DNA from: Nothophaeocryptopus gaeumannii
Taxonomy: Eukaryota > Ascomycota > Dothideomycetes > Mycosphaerellales > Mycosphaerellaceae
Direction of reading: 5' to 3'
Length of the DNA: 64,000 nt
Assembly (NCBI GenBank): GCA_031771865.1
Contig: JASISA010000027.1
Coordinates: 1,922,001-1,986,000 of the forward strand
In this document: piece after piece, positions 19,901 through 30,221 of the stretch
Layout of the letters: every line of letters starts with the position of its first letter
Position numbering within the stretch: the stretch's first letter is position 1
Notes under the pieces: model-generated
Seen by the model: the letters and a program-made list of their open reading frames with translations, nothing else
Database searches by the model: none
What the model was told of the DNA's origin: nothing
Position numbers and translations under genes: made by a program

Positions 19901-20474
19901 TTGAGCTGTCTGGATGCTTCCGAGGATCGCTTAGACCAACTGGAAGCGCCGATCTATAGCTTGGCTCCCTAAGACCAGAAGCACTCTGCTTGCTCCTAAT
20001 ACTTCCCGCCCCGGTAAAGGTACTTGGATCTGCGAGCCTCCCAGAATACGTCCTCCCTGTCAAGATAGGGCTCGTACCCATGGTAGGACTTGCGGATACG
20101 GCCTGCTCATCTAGAGTGTTTTGTCTTTGCTGTTGATAGAATTGCTTTGCTTCGACATGCGACATTTGCTTCTCCAGCTGGTAATTGTACGTGGCTGTCC
20201 TGCGCTGCTTGTCTCTTGGCAGTATTCCTTGTGGCTCTGGCTCTTCCGCGCCGGACTCAGCAAGCGCCGCAGCCTCTTTACTGTTGTTCAGATCTATGGA
20301 TGCGCGTCTCATGAGGCCTTCGGGCTCGTAGGACTGCTGGCGAGGATCGAGTTCGCTGCCGTCTTGATCTTCTGAAGAGACTGCGGCGTCTTCGTATTCG
20401 CTGTCGTCGGAGTCTTCGCCATGCGTTATATGGTGGGGTGGGAAGGAGGGAGGCATGGGGCTCCTCTGCATCAT
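16998..20474 (-). CDS. AMD1: AMP deaminase
   Basis: Single exon, 1158 residues. The catalytic half contains the zinc ligands and signatures of the adenosine/AMP deaminase family: KVDTHVHHSACMNQKH, LRPHCGEAGDTDHL, and SLSTDDPLQF near the end of the barrel. The upstream segment FNLYVLLNEYQEVAD is typical of AMP deaminase. The enzyme converts AMP to IMP and ammonia, balancing adenylate pools in the cytosol. The first 330 residues and the last 200 are Ser/Thr/Pro-rich and low-complexity, probably regulatory and disordered. The ATG at 20474 is followed by a second Met. The gene is divergent from the Gly-Trp repeat gene across 830 bp. Confidence 0.95.
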   Translation of the reverse strand: MMQRSPMPPSFPPHHITHGEDSDDSEYEDAAVSSEDQDGSELDPRQQSYEPEGLMRRASIDLNNSKEAAALAESGAEEPEPQGILPRDKQRRTATYNYQLEKQMSHVEAKQFYQQQRQNTLDEQAVSASPTMGTSPILTGRTYSGRLADPSTFTGAGSIRSKQSASGLREPSYRSALPVGLSDPRKHPDSSTIQSPSIGRFEGINGINSTPVAVEEDDPLVAADRAARAHSHHPGLPHESKPLLEQEGIHGAGAGIGMDAVNESSVTTELNTIYSNIQKILDLRHKYIRLSLQGPNDNPRDDPGWNIYPPPPEPVWHENKERNESKNGEADDADLKTPTISTSTKPKKPQRKMGQDIGEDFIWEECLPLPEASEMTYKLDGGGVYQVYETQQSADLGEPILHIPDIREFYMDLDAVLGISSDGPSKSFAFRRLQYLEGKFNLYVLLNEYQEVADTKAVPHRDFYNVRKVDTHVHHSACMNQKHLLRFIKSKMKKSPDELVLFRDDKFLTLREVFESINLTAYDLSIDTLDMHAHTDSFHRFDKFNLKYNPIGESRLRTIFLKTDNHIRGRYLAEITKEVISDLESSKYQMVEWRISIYGRSMDEWDKLAAWVVDNKLYSPNVRWLIQIPRLYDVYKAAGQMEIFEQVVKNLFQPLFEVTQDPSKHPKLHVFLQRVIGFDSVDDESKSERRIYRKFPLPKDWDTKQNPPYTYWIYYLFANIASLNVWRKQRGFNTFVLRPHCGEAGDTDHLAAAALCCHSISHGLLLRKVPLLQYIFYLEQIGVAMSPLSNNALFLAYERNPFLQYFRRGLNVSLSTDDPLQFAFTKEPLIEEYAVAAQIYKLSAVDMCELAKQSVTQSGFEHGMKQRWLGNNFHLPGVAGNDMAKVNVPNIREAFRHETWLQELSMIDRYTNVGPAVGRLSTSNLAPGRHSASTTVPPSPTASMRTNPSATNPMHGISLSNFRPGTSSYTNPNAVAHSHSYQANAQAARLSASFSNLDLGAAQQDGTHGSRVQTLRGQRSTTGLVDSPNTYENPATLPHLQTGVVPMPSGTHPAVQSSHFGSTLIHGAEPKLFPGVIGRRRRSSVARTSSMAAGDDASENPLERSTGSLSQSAVTRSVGDEGLMMGLERENTIEEAAREEESPPKSVDSEADEREHER

Positions 20475-21302
20475 TTTTGAGGGACAAGCACAGGTGCAAG
20501 GTGGTCAACAGTGGGACTGTAGGACGCTAGGAATTTTGTCAGTCGCAAAGCCGCAGTCTCACAGGTAGAGAACGGCGGGTATAAGCATGACAGTTTGTTG
20601 AAGCGATTGATGGGGATTCATAGGGAATGAAGACGCTGTAACTGTAAGACGTGTCGCAGGCTGATTCGACATTGGTGCAGCGAGAAAGAGCGTCAGGTCT
20701 CGTATGACGACGGGTGGAAGAGTGGAGCTCACGCGGTGTGGACGCGCTGGAGAAAGCTTTCCCTGCAGGGTCCACAAGAGCAATTGACCCTTTGGTGCAT
20801 GTGATCCGAAGCTTTCCTCCGACCTGCAAAAGAAAAGTACGACGTGTCGTACGTTACAGCGCCAAAGTGCTACCCGGGCAGTAGTACTTCGGATTCATGC
20901 AGAGCGTTCAAGCTGCGACCAGAAATGTGAAATGCACCTCCGTCTCGATTCTATTTCATTTCTCACAGAATCTTTACCGCAAACATACATCGGCCTTCTG
21001 CAAGTTGTCGGTCGTCAAGATGGCCTGAGGTGAGTTTCAGTGAAACAGAACGCCACGACTCGAAGCCAAGGCCGAGTGTCAATGGGTGCCGCATGGCATC
21101 ACCAATCAAGTCCAGATGTCAGGCATATCAGTTGCAGGTAAGGAAGCTATGTTGGCTGTTGGCTTCTTTCACATGCAAGCGGCCGATCCCGCTAGATCCC
21201 GCGCCGTTGGCTGTTGACGTAGCTTCTAGAAGTTAAGCGTTTGCATTATCGTCTTCTGGACATCTCATTCCAACTCGGCGCGCTGTCCTGCACCCACTTA
21301 GC
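20475..21302. other. Divergent promoter region
   Basis: Lies between AMP deaminase (minus) and the Gly-Trp repeat protein (plus). Open frames are short and not protein-like. Presumed promoters and leaders of both genes. Confidence 0.45.
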
Positions 21303-24300
21303 ATGCCGTCTCTCAAGCAGGTCAACTGCTCGCTTGAGCTGGGACCGAGTAACGTCAAGCTGAAAGAGTACGGCCACCGGTACACAGACGGTGGTGTCGA
21401 GGCCTTCATCGTAGTGCCGGAGACGGACATCCCCTTCCAAGTTCACATCACCTCAAATGGCTACATCGCGCCAGGCCTGGCAGCGTACGTGTTCATGGAC
21501 GGCCAATACCAATGCAATCGCAACCGCCAACGACTGCAGATGCCGCAAGCAGGCATGGATCCGCGCGAGTACGAGATCGACTTCAAGCTGCGACAGAAGG
21601 AGGAGAAGACAGCGCAGGGCGGCTTCGTCGCCCGCGAATGGACCTTTGCTCAACTGAAGACCGCCAATGCGGATCGCGCGCCGAACACGAATCCTACCTT
21701 CGCACAGAATGTCGGCACTATCGAGGTTGTGGTTCTTCGGACCAGGGATAGTAGCCTGTCTCAAGCCACGGCAACCGCACCTGCGACGTCAGGGTCTGCA
21801 GCGAAAGCTCCTTCAGCTAAGGCTCCGTCAGAGAAGGCACCATCCAAAGCACCATCCAAGGCACCATCGAAAGCGTCATTGAAGAAGGCTTCTGAAGCCG
21901 GCAGCGGTGGCATGATGGGTGCCATGTTTGGTCTGTTCGATGGCGCATGTGACGGAGAGTTTGGTTTTGATGGAGCGTACGATGAAGACGATTACCGCCC
22001 GTCCGCTCCCAGTCACTTCGTGCGGCGCCGACCTCAGCCTCAATATCAATGGGATCCCCGTCAAGGCGTTTACCGTTCCATTCAGCACGTTGCAGAGGCG
22101 TACAAGGACCGATACGCCGCGCACAGAACACCACCTGGCTACCAGCGCATTGAGAGACCGCCTCCTCGCCTGCAGTACGAACCTCCTACCTATCGTCAAC
22201 CTGCGCCACGGCCTCATCAGACTGCCTTCACGTTCGTGGAGGAGCTCTGCAGACAGATCGAGACTATTCTCGAGAAGGGGAAGCGAGAACTGGACAGGCA
22301 CTCCGAAATGGAACATGAGGCTTCGATGCATCGAAATGATCCCGACGTCTATCCTGCTATGCAACGCTCGCTGCAACGCAAAGTGCACGACATCAAGTGT
22401 ATCAACGAGGAACTTGATGCGCTGTACAAGTCAATATTCGCCTGCACCCGGCAGATGGATCCAGAGTCGTCGCGGAACATGCGTGACTACCTCTTCGACA
22501 GGCGCATTCTGCCAGAGGTTCAGCTCGAGCTACTGCCACCTCCACAAACCCCAGACTCCATGCAAGGTCGGCAGGGTGGCTGGCAAGAAGTTGGACAGGG
22601 AACTTCCGGTGGAAACCTTCGTCCACTTTGGCAAAGGAAGCAGCAGCAACATGGCCAACCGCATACCCCTTTGAACAACAACGGCTGGAATACCAGCAAG
22701 AACAATTCCCAAGACATTGACGGAGTTGACAAATGGGCCACACCGCAGCGAGATATCGGAGGCTGGGGCGATAGCAACGACCATGGAGGTCAACAACATG
22801 ATGGCTGGGCCAACAATAACGATCCGGGCCCCGGCGGTGATTGGGGCAACAGCAATGACCAAGGAGGCCAAAAGAACGATGGATGGGGTGATAACGACAA
22901 CGCTCAAGAGGCGGGATGGGGAGATAACGATGATGCTGAACCTGGCCGCGAGTGGGGAGATAAGAATGACAATGACCAGGACGCTAATTGGGGAGGCGGT
23001 AAGAAAGATAAAAATGGAGATGGCGGCGGCTCGGGAGATGACAACCAGCAGGAAGATCAGAATAATGATGCTTGGGGAGGAGGAGGAAACGATCAGAATG
23101 ACGCTTGGGGCAGCAACACCAAGAAGTCGGGCTCTAAACCTCCAACTCAGGCAGGTGATGGTTGGGACAACCAACAGAACGACAACGGCGGAAATGCATC
23201 GGACGACAACAAACGAGGCAATGCGAACGATGGATGGGGCAACAACGACCAAGGCAACGCAAACGATGCCGGCGGCGGAGGAGGCGCCTGTGGAGCATCT
23301 CAGAGCAAGGCCAAGTCTCAAGCCGCGCAGAACGATTGGGGCAATGACGGTGGAGGAGCACGCTCACAAGCCTCTCGGTCAGGCAGGGCCCGCGGTGAGA
23401 TAGCGAGTGATGCCACTGGTCTCCAACCCGTCATCAAGCCGTACTGGGCCGAATGGACCGAGGGCTCCCCAGCAAAGAAACACCGCTATAAGCCTCGTGA
23501 CGCCTACGAGTTCCCAGCGCCGACTACAATCGTAGCTCCCTCGGGCAAAGCACCCAGCGTCGCACACGGAATTCAAGCCGGTCGAGGAGCGAGCTATACG
23601 CACAAGTTGCACCGTCCAGAGTACCTCGATACGATGCAGAAGCCCTATGCGATCTTCACGTTCAAGTATCGAAGCAAGGGAGCTGTGGCAAAGATCATTG
23701 GCCGCAAGATCGATACGAGTAATGTGCAGCAAGCTGTGAGGGAAGCTGAGGAGAATCGATTAATGAAGTTGCCCAAAGACGAGTTAGTTGCCGAGCTCAT
23801 GAAACGTGAGACACTAGGTAAGCCCGTCTCCAAAGCCGCCACCGCGAAAGCTGCTTCGAATGCCGCTGGTGGTGGCGGTGGTGGATGGGAAGCTGCTCAG
23901 AGCAATAATGGCTGGGGTAAGGCTCCATCCAAGGCTCCCAGCAATGCTTGGGGTGCTAATAATGAAGTGAAGCCTTCTGATTCCGTCAGTCAGCAACCTC
24001 AAGGCGACGGATGGGCTGAAGTCGGCCAAGGTGAGGTCAGTGGCGGGAACGACAATGCATGGGGCGGAAATAACAATGCATGGGGAGGAAGTCAGGGGAA
24101 GAAGAGCTCGAAGAAGAGTGCCGCTGGCGGGTGGGATAATGGTGGAGGGAATGATAATCGGGGTAACAACGCAGGCGATGGAGGAGGCAATGGTGCGTGG
24201 GCTGCTGATAATGGCGGCGGAGGTGCTGGTACCGCGGATCATTTTGGTAATGATCCTGCTGTGCACCAGACGGGCGGCTGGCAAGCGACAAAGAGCGAAG

Positions 24301-24317
24301 CTGCTGCTGGATGGTAA
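21303..24317 (+). CDS. Large Gly-Trp (GW/WG) repeat protein with conserved N-terminal domain
   Basis: Single exon, 1004 residues. Residues 1-155 are a compact domain (CSLELGPSNVKLKEYGHRY, TSNGYIAPGLAAYVFMDGQY) resembling the fungal DUF7918 type; that name is from memory. A short APSKAPSKAPSKA repeat follows, then a charged helical segment at about 310-400. From about residue 420 to the end it is mostly Gly, Asn, Asp and Gln. About 25 tryptophans lie there, nearly all in GW or WG context (GWGDN, DAWGGGG, NGWGKA). A second conserved-looking segment (PYAIFTFKYRSKGAVAKIIG) interrupts the repeats around residue 780-830. No enzyme motif, signal peptide or membrane helix is visible. Spaced GW/WG motifs can bind Argonaute, but that role is only a possibility here. 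Confidence 0.8.
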   Translation: MPSLKQVNCSLELGPSNVKLKEYGHRYTDGGVEAFIVVPETDIPFQVHITSNGYIAPGLAAYVFMDGQYQCNRNRQRLQMPQAGMDPREYEIDFKLRQKEEKTAQGGFVAREWTFAQLKTANADRAPNTNPTFAQNVGTIEVVVLRTRDSSLSQATATAPATSGSAAKAPSAKAPSEKAPSKAPSKAPSKASLKKASEAGSGGMMGAMFGLFDGACDGEFGFDGAYDEDDYRPSAPSHFVRRRPQPQYQWDPRQGVYRSIQHVAEAYKDRYAAHRTPPGYQRIERPPPRLQYEPPTYRQPAPRPHQTAFTFVEELCRQIETILEKGKRELDRHSEMEHEASMHRNDPDVYPAMQRSLQRKVHDIKCINEELDALYKSIFACTRQMDPESSRNMRDYLFDRRILPEVQLELLPPPQTPDSMQGRQGGWQEVGQGTSGGNLRPLWQRKQQQHGQPHTPLNNNGWNTSKNNSQDIDGVDKWATPQRDIGGWGDSNDHGGQQHDGWANNNDPGPGGDWGNSNDQGGQKNDGWGDNDNAQEAGWGDNDDAEPGREWGDKNDNDQDANWGGGKKDKNGDGGGSGDDNQQEDQNNDAWGGGGNDQNDAWGSNTKKSGSKPPTQAGDGWDNQQNDNGGNASDDNKRGNANDGWGNNDQGNANDAGGGGGACGASQSKAKSQAAQNDWGNDGGGARSQASRSGRARGEIASDATGLQPVIKPYWAEWTEGSPAKKHRYKPRDAYEFPAPTTIVAPSGKAPSVAHGIQAGRGASYTHKLHRPEYLDTMQKPYAIFTFKYRSKGAVAKIIGRKIDTSNVQQAVREAEENRLMKLPKDELVAELMKRETLGKPVSKAATAKAASNAAGGGGGGWEAAQSNNGWGKAPSKAPSNAWGANNEVKPSDSVSQQPQGDGWAEVGQGEVSGGNDNAWGGNNNAWGGSQGKKSSKKSAAGGWDNGGGNDNRGNNAGDGGGNGAWAADNGGGGAGTADHFGNDPAVHQTGGWQATKSEAAAGW

Positions 24318-24922
24318 GCTTTTCGCCTCGGCAGAGCACGGTATCGAGGGAGAGAAGCCCAGCAGAGGATGGGCAACGAGATCATGAAGCTGTATAAGGG
24401 TAGAGCTTCCAATCAAAATATGCATTGCGTGATCTATTCAAACTACTCTCCTGCCCTAAAAGGCTATGAAGCGGACCTTCTGCTCAGAGTGGTCTTCTAT
24501 TGTGGAATATCCAATTTGAGCTCCCTCAACTCCAATCTATTCGGTCCATTAGGCTCTCCTGCCTTTCAGTGATCCTGAAAAATCTTTACGTGTTCAGACC
24601 GGTGGGTCCTGGCAGAGTTGGCCTTGAGTAGGTCCAAATATACGTGTTGAGATCGTGCCAGTACTCCGAGTTGGCGAAGCTGCGAAAGCTCTCGTCAGTG
24701 AAACCGCCCAAAGCAAACAAGACGAAAAACAGCGCGCGATGCATCGTAATATGTGTATTCTTTCAGCTCGTCGTCGGTCTGGTATCCAAGTGCCGTTCCG
24801 CTCCAATGCAAAAGTAGTACATATACAGCCTCCTTCTGTCCCGAAACGCCGCGCTGATGCTCCCCGAAGCCGACTCTTCTGGTATAGTCCCAATGCATGC
24901 TGGTCATTGTATTCGTGATTCA
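24318..24922. other. Intergenic between convergent genes
   Basis: Holds the 3' ends of the Gly-Trp repeat gene and the peroxisomal membrane protein gene. No coding sequence or RNA gene seen. Confidence 0.4.
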
Positions 24923-25796
24923 TCACTTGTTATGCCATAGAAAGTTGCGCGGCGAGTCCCATTTCTCCGCGTTCGCATATCTACGGAAGGGAAATGTGTC
25001 GTTAGCCCCTGTGTCAGTGGTATGTGTGTGCATCCTTTCCAGACAGCCAACTCCAAAACGCAGAAGAACAAAGCCAGCGACAAAAGGGAAGTTTCCACGT
25101 ACATGTAAGTCATGCTGCTCCTCAAACTGGGCTGCAGCGTATCCGGATATCCCTCAAACAACCACATGACACCCGCCCAACTCAAACTCGCGAAAGCTGG
25201 CCACGAGTATTTCTGTATCGTCCCAATCTGCTCTTTCGTCAACCCCAGAACACCAATCCCGCCGTGTCCACCGTAATGGCTTCCCACAAGCGCATTATCC
25301 CCCGGCGGCTGCACAGCCAATTTCGCCATCGCCAAGATCACTCTTGCAAAGACGTATATGCATATTTGTTGGTTGACGGAGCTGCGAGCTCCTCGCCCAT
25401 GTCCAAATACCCAATACCCGCCATGCAACCCGCTCACAAAACTATGCCACGCCTCAGGCTTCCCGCCATTCATCTTCCTCAGCAACATCTGCCCCGATTT
25501 GTATAGGAGGGCGAATTTAGCGAGGTTGGTAGCATGTTGGCGGGTCGCTTTGAAGATTTGGGTGGCTTTTTCGCGGAGGGTGCCGGAGCGGAAGAGGAAG
25601 ATCATGACGAGGGCGTGCGGGAAGCGGACTTTGGTGCCGTAGACGAGGCCATTGCGGATGGCTTTGAGGAGGATAAGGGGCTCTTTGTAGCGGGGGTCGA
25701 GGACGATTTGCTGGAGGGAGGCCTGGTGGGTGTCAGCAAGTGGTTCTCAGTGGAGGAAAGGGAGGGTACTACTTGGAGGGAGTCGATTGTAGACAT
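24923..25796 (-). CDS. Peroxisomal membrane protein 4 (PXMP4/PMP24 family)
   Basis: Exons 25773-25796, 25103-25722 and 24923-24980 give 233 residues. Exon 1 codes only MSTIDSLQ. Exon 2 holds the family start ILLKAIRNGLVYGTKVRFPH ALVM, hydrophobic segments, and a His/Gly-rich loop. The second intron (GTACGT...CGTAG) joins SSMTY to IYANAEKWDS; the last exon ends NFLWHNK, a characteristic C-terminus that fixes the join. The family is integral to the peroxisomal membrane and belongs with the Tim17/PMP24-like proteins; its transport role is not settled. It is divergent from the glutaminase gene with about 245 bp between starts. Confidence 0.88.
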
Positions 25797-26042
25797 GATG
25801 GTGGATGTCTACGTATTGGAGGTGGTGGAATGCTATCGGATAAGCGCAATCATTGAACGAAGTACGAGAAGAGGGATACAGAAGAAGGTGATGTTAGGCG
25901 TGGATGTTGACGTTCGGAGCACGAACACATAGGTACGATGGACTCTACCAGCTTCTACGAGAGTGCCAGCACCACTCTCTCCTCGACGGTAAACAATCTG
26001 CACATCGAGTATCTCGAATAGTCAGATATTGCGGCATCGAAA

Positions 26043-28722
26043 ATGACAAAGCTAACAACATTGCTACCATTGCTACCGCTCGCAGGCGCCGGGTTGCCGC
26101 CAAAGACTAAATATGCAGGCCAGAATATTACCTACAGTCCCGCTCGCCCTCCTGCCGTGCCTCTCGCTGTCAGAAGTCCGTACACCAGCATCTGGAGCTC
26201 TACTGGCGGAGGCATGACCATCAACAGCAACGATCCGTGGTTTTGGAAAGGCCAAAGTCTGGGCTGGGACGGCATCATCACTGTAGATGGCAAAGGCTAC
26301 GAATATCTGGGAGATGGCTCCGGAAGCATGGCTTGTCCATCGTGCAAGAACCTGTTCAAGGCAATTTCGACTCACGTCTCGTATGACAGCCAGTATAGCA
26401 ACTTCACGCTTACAGCAGGCCCGGTTCAGGTCAACGCCAGCTTCTTCTCCCCGGTCCTGCCCAAGGACCTCTGCCGCTCCAGCATACCACTGAGCTACCT
26501 TCGCACCAGCTTCGCTTCGACCGACGGCCAGGCTCACGACGTGCAGCTATATGCAGACATCAACGGTCAATGGTTTGGACATGCTCGCGGTATTGCCTGG
26601 CAATTCTACCGTGACGGCGAGAAGGTTACGAGTAACTCAACCACTCGATTGGATGAGAATGTAGACTCAATCTTCTCATGGCTCGTACAACCTTACTCGA
26701 ATAATGGCACATTCTGGGAAGACGACGACTTCGCGCAATGGGGTTACGCCACACACTCGACATCGAAGGGTTCCGCCTCTCAACTCAGCTTTGAATCCGG
26801 ATACTCGTCCGAAGTTCGAGAGGGCTTTCTCGAAAACCATACTCTTGCGGACCTAGTGGACCAGACGTACCGAAACAGCGACGAGCGCGAGCCTGTGTTT
26901 GCCTTCGTCCATAAGTTCAATCGGACTACAGCTGGTGATGCATACGTAAAATACTTCCGCCCTAGAAGCCATTTACGAGACATGCTGACGACGTTTGCTT
27001 CTAGTACACCGTTGGCACCGTTCAAGAGCCCGCCACACAATATCTGTCCAAATTGGGTCTTCAAAGTCTCGAGCCCTGGTGGCAGACCTGCTATGGCAAC
27101 ATGTTTCGATGATCAACTTCCATTACGCCGACTACCCGACAGCTTCTGCAAAGGCTGCAGCATTTGACGAAGAACTCAAGGCAGACGTGAATAGATACTA
27201 CAGCACGGACGCAGCCACAAAGTCTCGACCTCGTTCAGACAGCCTCACCACTAAGGTTATCAATGGAACAGACCAGTACGGCCAGCAGTACATGTTCTAC
27301 CCTGACTCCGGCTACGGATATCTAGACGAGGACTTCTCAGGCATTGCAATTCCAGATGTGTCGGAGTCAGAGAACTATTACGCCATCGTCGCGCTGTCCA
27401 CTCGACAAATCATGGGAGCCTATTTCCTGACAGTCTCACCGCAGCCATACGACAACACAAACGCTTCCGAACAACGTGAGCCTATGATGTTCCAAAAGGA
27501 GATCAGCAGCAACGGCAACATGAACACAGTGGACGTCATGTATCCAGCAATGCCTTTCTTCCTTTATGCCAACCCAAAGCTCCTCAAGTATGTGATGGAA
27601 CCGCTTTACCTAATGCAAGAATCTGGCTTCTATCCCAATGGCTATTCAATGCACGATATTGGTACTCATACCCCAAATGCCACTGGCCATCTCGACGGGG
27701 CAGACGAGTATATGCCTGTTGAGGAATGTGGTGACATGCTTCTCATGTCTTACGCATACTACAAGTTCAGCGGCGATCTGGCGCATCTGAAGGCTCACAG
27801 CTCGATCCTGAAGCAATGGGCACAGTACTTGATCGACTACTCGCTCATTCCTGAACATCAACTCAGCACGGACGACTTTGCAGGCTCACTCGTCAACCAG
27901 ACCAACCTTGTGATCAAAGGCGTTGTAGCACTGAAAGCCATGGCTCAGATCAGTGAAGCGGTTGGCGACGCAGGCGGAGCCGCTCATTATGACGATGTAG
28001 CGCAAGAATACTTTTCGAGGTGGGAAGACTATGCCATCGACCCGTCTGGCCGCCATACGATGCTCGCGTATCAGTCTCGAGCTTCGTGGGGCTTGCTTTA
28101 CAACACCTACCCGGACAAGCTGCTCAATCTCAGCATCATTCCTCAGCGCATCCACGATATGCAATCCGAGTGGTACGCGGAAGTCTCCCAGGTGTTCGGC
28201 GTGCCTTTGGATAGCCGAGCTAGCTATACCAAGAGCGACTGGCAAATGTGGGTTGCCGCGACCTGTTCGCCGAAGACCAGGAAGTTACTCGTCAATGGGA
28301 TCGCGTATTGGCTCAACAACACCAAGACGACTTTGGCGTTCAGCGACTTCTTCGAGACCATTGGTGAAGGCGGATATCCGGCGAACCAGGCGACGTTCAT
28401 CGCAAGGCCTGTTGTTGGAGGGCATTTCAGCCTGCTCGCGCTTCAGAAAGCGGAAGAGCTTGCTGTTCATGCAGATGGTCAACATGGGCCAGTGTACGCG
28501 GCCTCCTCTTGTCCTTATTCTTCTGATGCCGGGTATGAGTCGGTCACGGCATCAGATATATCGGCGATGCTATCACACAACGCAACCATGACCGGCAGCG
28601 TGCACACAATCAGGGGAACCTTCAGCAGCCGCACTGAGGTTCCGACCCTCGTTCGGCCAACAGACTCTACCCACCACGGGTATGTCAGCAGCAGCAGCAC
28701 AAAAGGAGAATATGCGTCGTAA
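26043..28722 (+). CDS. gtaA: Secreted glutaminase (GtaA type), frame interrupted once
   Basis: Exon 1 (26043-26945) begins with a signal peptide (MTKLTTLLPLLPLAGAG) and the family start PAVPLAVRSPYTSIW. A 59-nt intron (GTAAAA...CTTCTAG, branch GCTGAC) leads to 27005, which opens YTVGTVQEPATQYL and LEPWWQTCYGNMF. The frame then meets TGA at 27110. Shifting by one base at about 27105-27110 continues with MINFHYADYPTAS and runs open to 28722 (873 codons). The downstream part has VALSTRQIMGAY, YPAMPFFLYANP, PVEECGDMLLM and the C-terminal LLYNTYPDKLL expected of DUF4965/DUF1793 glutaminases. These enzymes release ammonia from glutamine outside the cell. The shift may be a sequencing error or a recent lesion. 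Confidence 0.82.
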
Positions 28723-29633
28723 GAAGAAGCAATTTGGGAGGCTTGAGGGATGGCAACGAATTAATGATGACTGAGTGTTGAGACAGAGGTCAAGTAGTAG
28801 TAGTAAACAGTTTAATAGATATGCTATAGGCTCACGGCTCACGTGCCCTGCAGCTTGGCGGCGACTGTCATGGATCCCTGATAGCATCCAATTGACTCTA
28901 CGGCATGTCAACCTTCGCGGATGGCCCGGAGTTTGTGTCAATTTGAGAACAGACTTGCAAGCCTTCCGCCGCCACGGCAGTCAGATTTATTGGAGGATGT
29001 GAGGGATAGGGAGAAACAGCGAGTGAAGAGTATGAGACGTGGTTCCACCGCAGGAAGAGCAGGCCGTTGGATATGACGCAGCGGCTTTGAGTGTGATCGC
29101 CGGCAGAGGACAAAGACTGACGTGATGTGGATATGTGTGCTTGATCTGAGCGTGCTTGGGAGATGGTATGGCGATTGAGGATGGCTGCGATAGGTGCTTC
29201 AGTAGTTCATATGATGTTGTTCGAGATCTCCTGAAGCGGTGCTCTGGAGGGCGGGAAGGCGGCCAGAGTGGTGGGCGATACGGGATGAGGTAGCGAAGTC
29301 CCTGCAAGCTGTAATAGGAAAATGTGAACGTGGCAACACTTCTGCAACATCGTAGGGCATTGGGCTTCTAAACAATGTATGGAGGTGGTGGATAGTATCA
29401 GGCAATCCGTAGACAAAGAACCAGAAGCACAATTCGAACATTGTACTGTATCGAAGGTGAAAGGTAATTTTGTATTGTGAATGTTGGTCGGTTGCGGCCT
29501 TCGTCCAACAAGGATCTGAAGCTGGCTCCAGCGGCCAGGCTGTCTCCCACTCCCACTCCCACTGTGGCAGTAGTGTGGCCCGCGCATCCCATGGACCATC
29601 GCCGCTGCTGCTTGAGCACCAACACCTTCCACA

Positions 29634-29655
29634 CACCTACACCTACACCTACACC
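29634..29655 (+). repeat. CACCTA simple repeat
   Basis: About three and a half copies of a 6-bp unit in the presumed SSD1 leader. The unit resembles but is not a telomere repeat. Confidence 0.7.
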
Positions 29656-29878
29656 TTCCCTTCCACCCTCACCGCACTCTCCTTACGCCGCCAGCGACAC
29701 TTTCTCGCCTGGCGCTCCCTTCGCAACTCTCACTGTCCTTCCTTGGCTACACCGCACTCTTGAGGCAGCGACTGCCTCGTCCCGCGCAGAGGAAAGCGCC
29801 CACGCCCACGCAACGCAAGCTGCCCCCCGACAGCTACCGCTGCTGTACTTATCAACGAGTCGCCTGCCTTCGATCTTT

Positions 29879-29879
<1 letters not shown>

Positions 29880-29911
<32 letters not shown>
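29880..29911 (+). repeat. CAA trinucleotide repeat
   Basis: About ten CAA units upstream of the SSD1 ATG. CAA runs are unstructured and common in fungal leaders; any effect on translation is speculative. Confidence 0.8.
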
Positions 29912-30221
29912 CATCAGCGCAGCACCTCTACCACCAGCGGCTCGACTTGCATCCAACGCAACATCACACGCACGCATCCGCCTCCAAACATCGCACACTA
30001 CCCGCTGCAACTTCTCGCACAAGCAACGATTTGGCCTCGCTTGGTCGAGCATACGTCACCCGAGTATCCCGACTACCACTGCCATCAAGAAACAAGACTT
30101 GACTCGGCTCTTGCATACTGTATCATAGCTCGCATTGGCATCGCATTGAACAGCCCGGTCAAGACACACCACCACGATAACTACTGTTCAGTACTGCATC
30201 GGAGACGTCTGATAACTCAAC

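Larger units (their letters stand above)
28723..30221. other. Long gene-free region ending in the SSD1 leader
   Basis: The first half has no recognisable gene. From about 29480 the plus strand becomes C/A-rich with simple repeats, fitting a long 5' leader of SSD1. Long minus-strand open frames near 29200-29640 look like composition effects. Confidence 0.45.

Noticed and set aside
22530..23321. 263-codon minus-strand open frame, very hydrophobic
   Set aside because: Antisense to the Gly-Trp repeat protein; Asn/Asp codons read backwards give Val/Ile, imitating membrane segments.
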